Part shown: positions 63,146 through 64,000 of the stretch, piece by piece
Layout of the letters: each line of letters starts with the position of its first letter
Numbering within the stretch: position 1 is the first letter of the stretch
Assembly: GCF_041080655.1 (NCBI RefSeq)
Contig: NZ_CP163526.1
Coordinates: 62,001-126,000, forward strand
Origin: Streptomyces sp. CG4
GTDB lineage: Bacteria; Actinomycetota; Actinomycetes; Streptomycetales; Streptomycetaceae
Length of the DNA stretch: 64,000 nucleotides
Reading direction: 5' to 3'
Made by a program: the position numbers and the translations under genes
The notes under the pieces: model-generated
The model's input: the letters and a program-made list of their open reading frames with translations, nothing else
Databases searched by the model: none
What the model was told of the DNA's origin: nothing

Positions 63146-64000
63146 CTACGGCCCCACAGCCCCCGGGAGTTCCGCAGGAGGTGAGACGTGCTGCGCCGGC
63201 GGGCGATCCTGGTTCTGGGGCGGCTCGGACGCAGGTCCCGAGGGCGACTGCTGTCCGGCATTGCCCTCACATCCGGTCAGCAAAAGCAGGCCCAAGCCCA
63301 TGTCGGCAAGAAAGCCACCGAGCGCGGCCGCGGCTGCGGAGCGGCGCGGCACGAGCGCACACTTCTTGCGACCGTGTCGCCCCGGGGCCCTCGTCCCCTT
63401 GGCCGACGGTCCGTCCGAGGACTCCGCGGGCACCTGCTCCCGAAGACGACGCTGGACGAGCGATATCCGGCTCGCCCATCCGTGATGCTGTGGGACGCCG
63501 GCCACGGGTGTGGTCGAAGGTTTCGCAGGGGCGTGGGCCCGAGCGCAGCGCGTCTCGGGCTTGCTCGCATGCGGCCGGAATCTCGTGGCGCGCCAGCCCC
63601 GTGATACGAGCCGTCAAGGACGGCGGATCCCGATCTACCAGCCAGTGCCACAGCAAGAGCTGGGTATTCGCCGGCAGACGCCCGAACGCGAGACCCAGCT
63701 GTACGTCATCGCCCCAGGGCCACCGGGATCCCGCTGCGACCCAGTCCCGCAAGTCCGGCGCCAGGGTTTCGGGTTCTTGGTGCCAGCTCGCGACAGCGGT
63801 CGTACGGACGTTCGCCAGCAAGTGGGGGCGCAGGCAGCCGGGATAACGGCGCCCGACGAAGGACTCACCGGCCAGTACCTGCTGCAACAGGCCAGTGAAG
63901 ACACGCGAGGTCACCTCCTGCGCGTGCAGCGGGCCTGCCATGCACTGGGAGGCATACGCCTGCACGCAAGCATAGTGCCGGCGATACAGGTGCCGAAAAT
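63146..64000 (-). pseudogene. sigma-70-region-2-like gene, partial at the right edge, frameshifted
   Basis: The frame enters from beyond the window as RHLYRRHYACVQAYASQCMA, the typical opening of ECF-type sigma region 2. It continues LHAQEVTSRVFTGLLQQVLA, RPHLLANVRTTAVASW and QLGLAFGRLPANTQLLLWHW LVDRDPP, a region-4-like part. Near 63,510 the natural frame changes: ISLVQRRLREQVPAESS, then RRSAAAAALGGFLADMGLGL LLLTGC, a membrane span followed by a polar secreted tail. The complete protein would be a sigma-like DNA-binding domain fused to a membrane-anchored tail, a layout known in streptomycetes. The indel probably breaks that link here. The 5' end lies outside. Confidence 0.55.

Overview
This is a high-GC actinomycete window with strong GC bias at third codon positions, many GTG starts and GTGA/ATGA overlaps. 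SapB/labyrinthopeptin-like class III lanthipeptide genes, DUF3592, G1-peptidase and SpoIIE-type genes all point to Streptomyces or a close relative. The dense IS debris, with many genes cut or frameshifted, looks like an accessory region such as a chromosome arm or large plasmid; that placement is inference. No rRNA, tRNA or CRISPR array was seen.

Left third (1-24.3 kb): a graveyard of mobile DNA with small secreted or membrane proteins in between. It holds an IS5-type remnant, a frameshifted esterase, a decayed TniB/Mu-type transposase module (3.8-6.3 kb), an ISL3-type remnant, a group II intron (about 12,654-17,993) whose reverse-transcriptase gene is split by a 3.2-kb serine-recombinase element, an IS1380-type and an IS3-type element. 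Apparently intact cargo genes include a G1-family peptidase, a secreted TIM-barrel-like protein, lipoproteins, a DUF3592 protein, a secreted phospholipase A2 and a possible secreted nuclease.

Middle (24.7-33.8 kb): a small monooxygenase/MBL/IclR group, an N-truncated SpoIIE-type phosphatase, then a MacB/FtsX-type ABC transporter divergent from an OmpR-type two-component pair, and a dead P450 remnant that has lost its haem cysteine.

Biosynthetic locus 1 (34.0-48.3 kb): five tightly coupled genes. They encode a 2428-aa PUFA-synthase-like iterative PKS (two enoyl-reductase/NMO-like halves-KS-AT-ACP-KR), a 1516-aa KS-AT-DH-phosphopantetheinyl transferase protein, a free acyl carrier protein, an alpha/beta hydrolase and an MGT-type glycosyltransferase. 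The likely output is a reduced or polyene fatty-acyl chain that is released and glycosylated; the product cannot be read from the sequence.

Biosynthetic locus 2 (50.0-59.4 kb): a class III lanthipeptide cluster. A LanKC synthetase is followed by four tiny precursor genes (the first two from a tandem duplication), each with two Ser-x-x-Ser-x-x-Cys rings and an invariant Pro18. Then come a 43-aa ORF, two half-ABC exporters and a prolyl oligopeptidase that could cut the leader after Pro18. The four precursors missing from simple ORF calling are the most notable content of the window.

Right end (59.7-64 kb): an IS110-type element has cut off a LuxR-type AAA+ regulator. A LysR regulator and a partial, frameshifted sigma-factor-like gene running off the edge follow.
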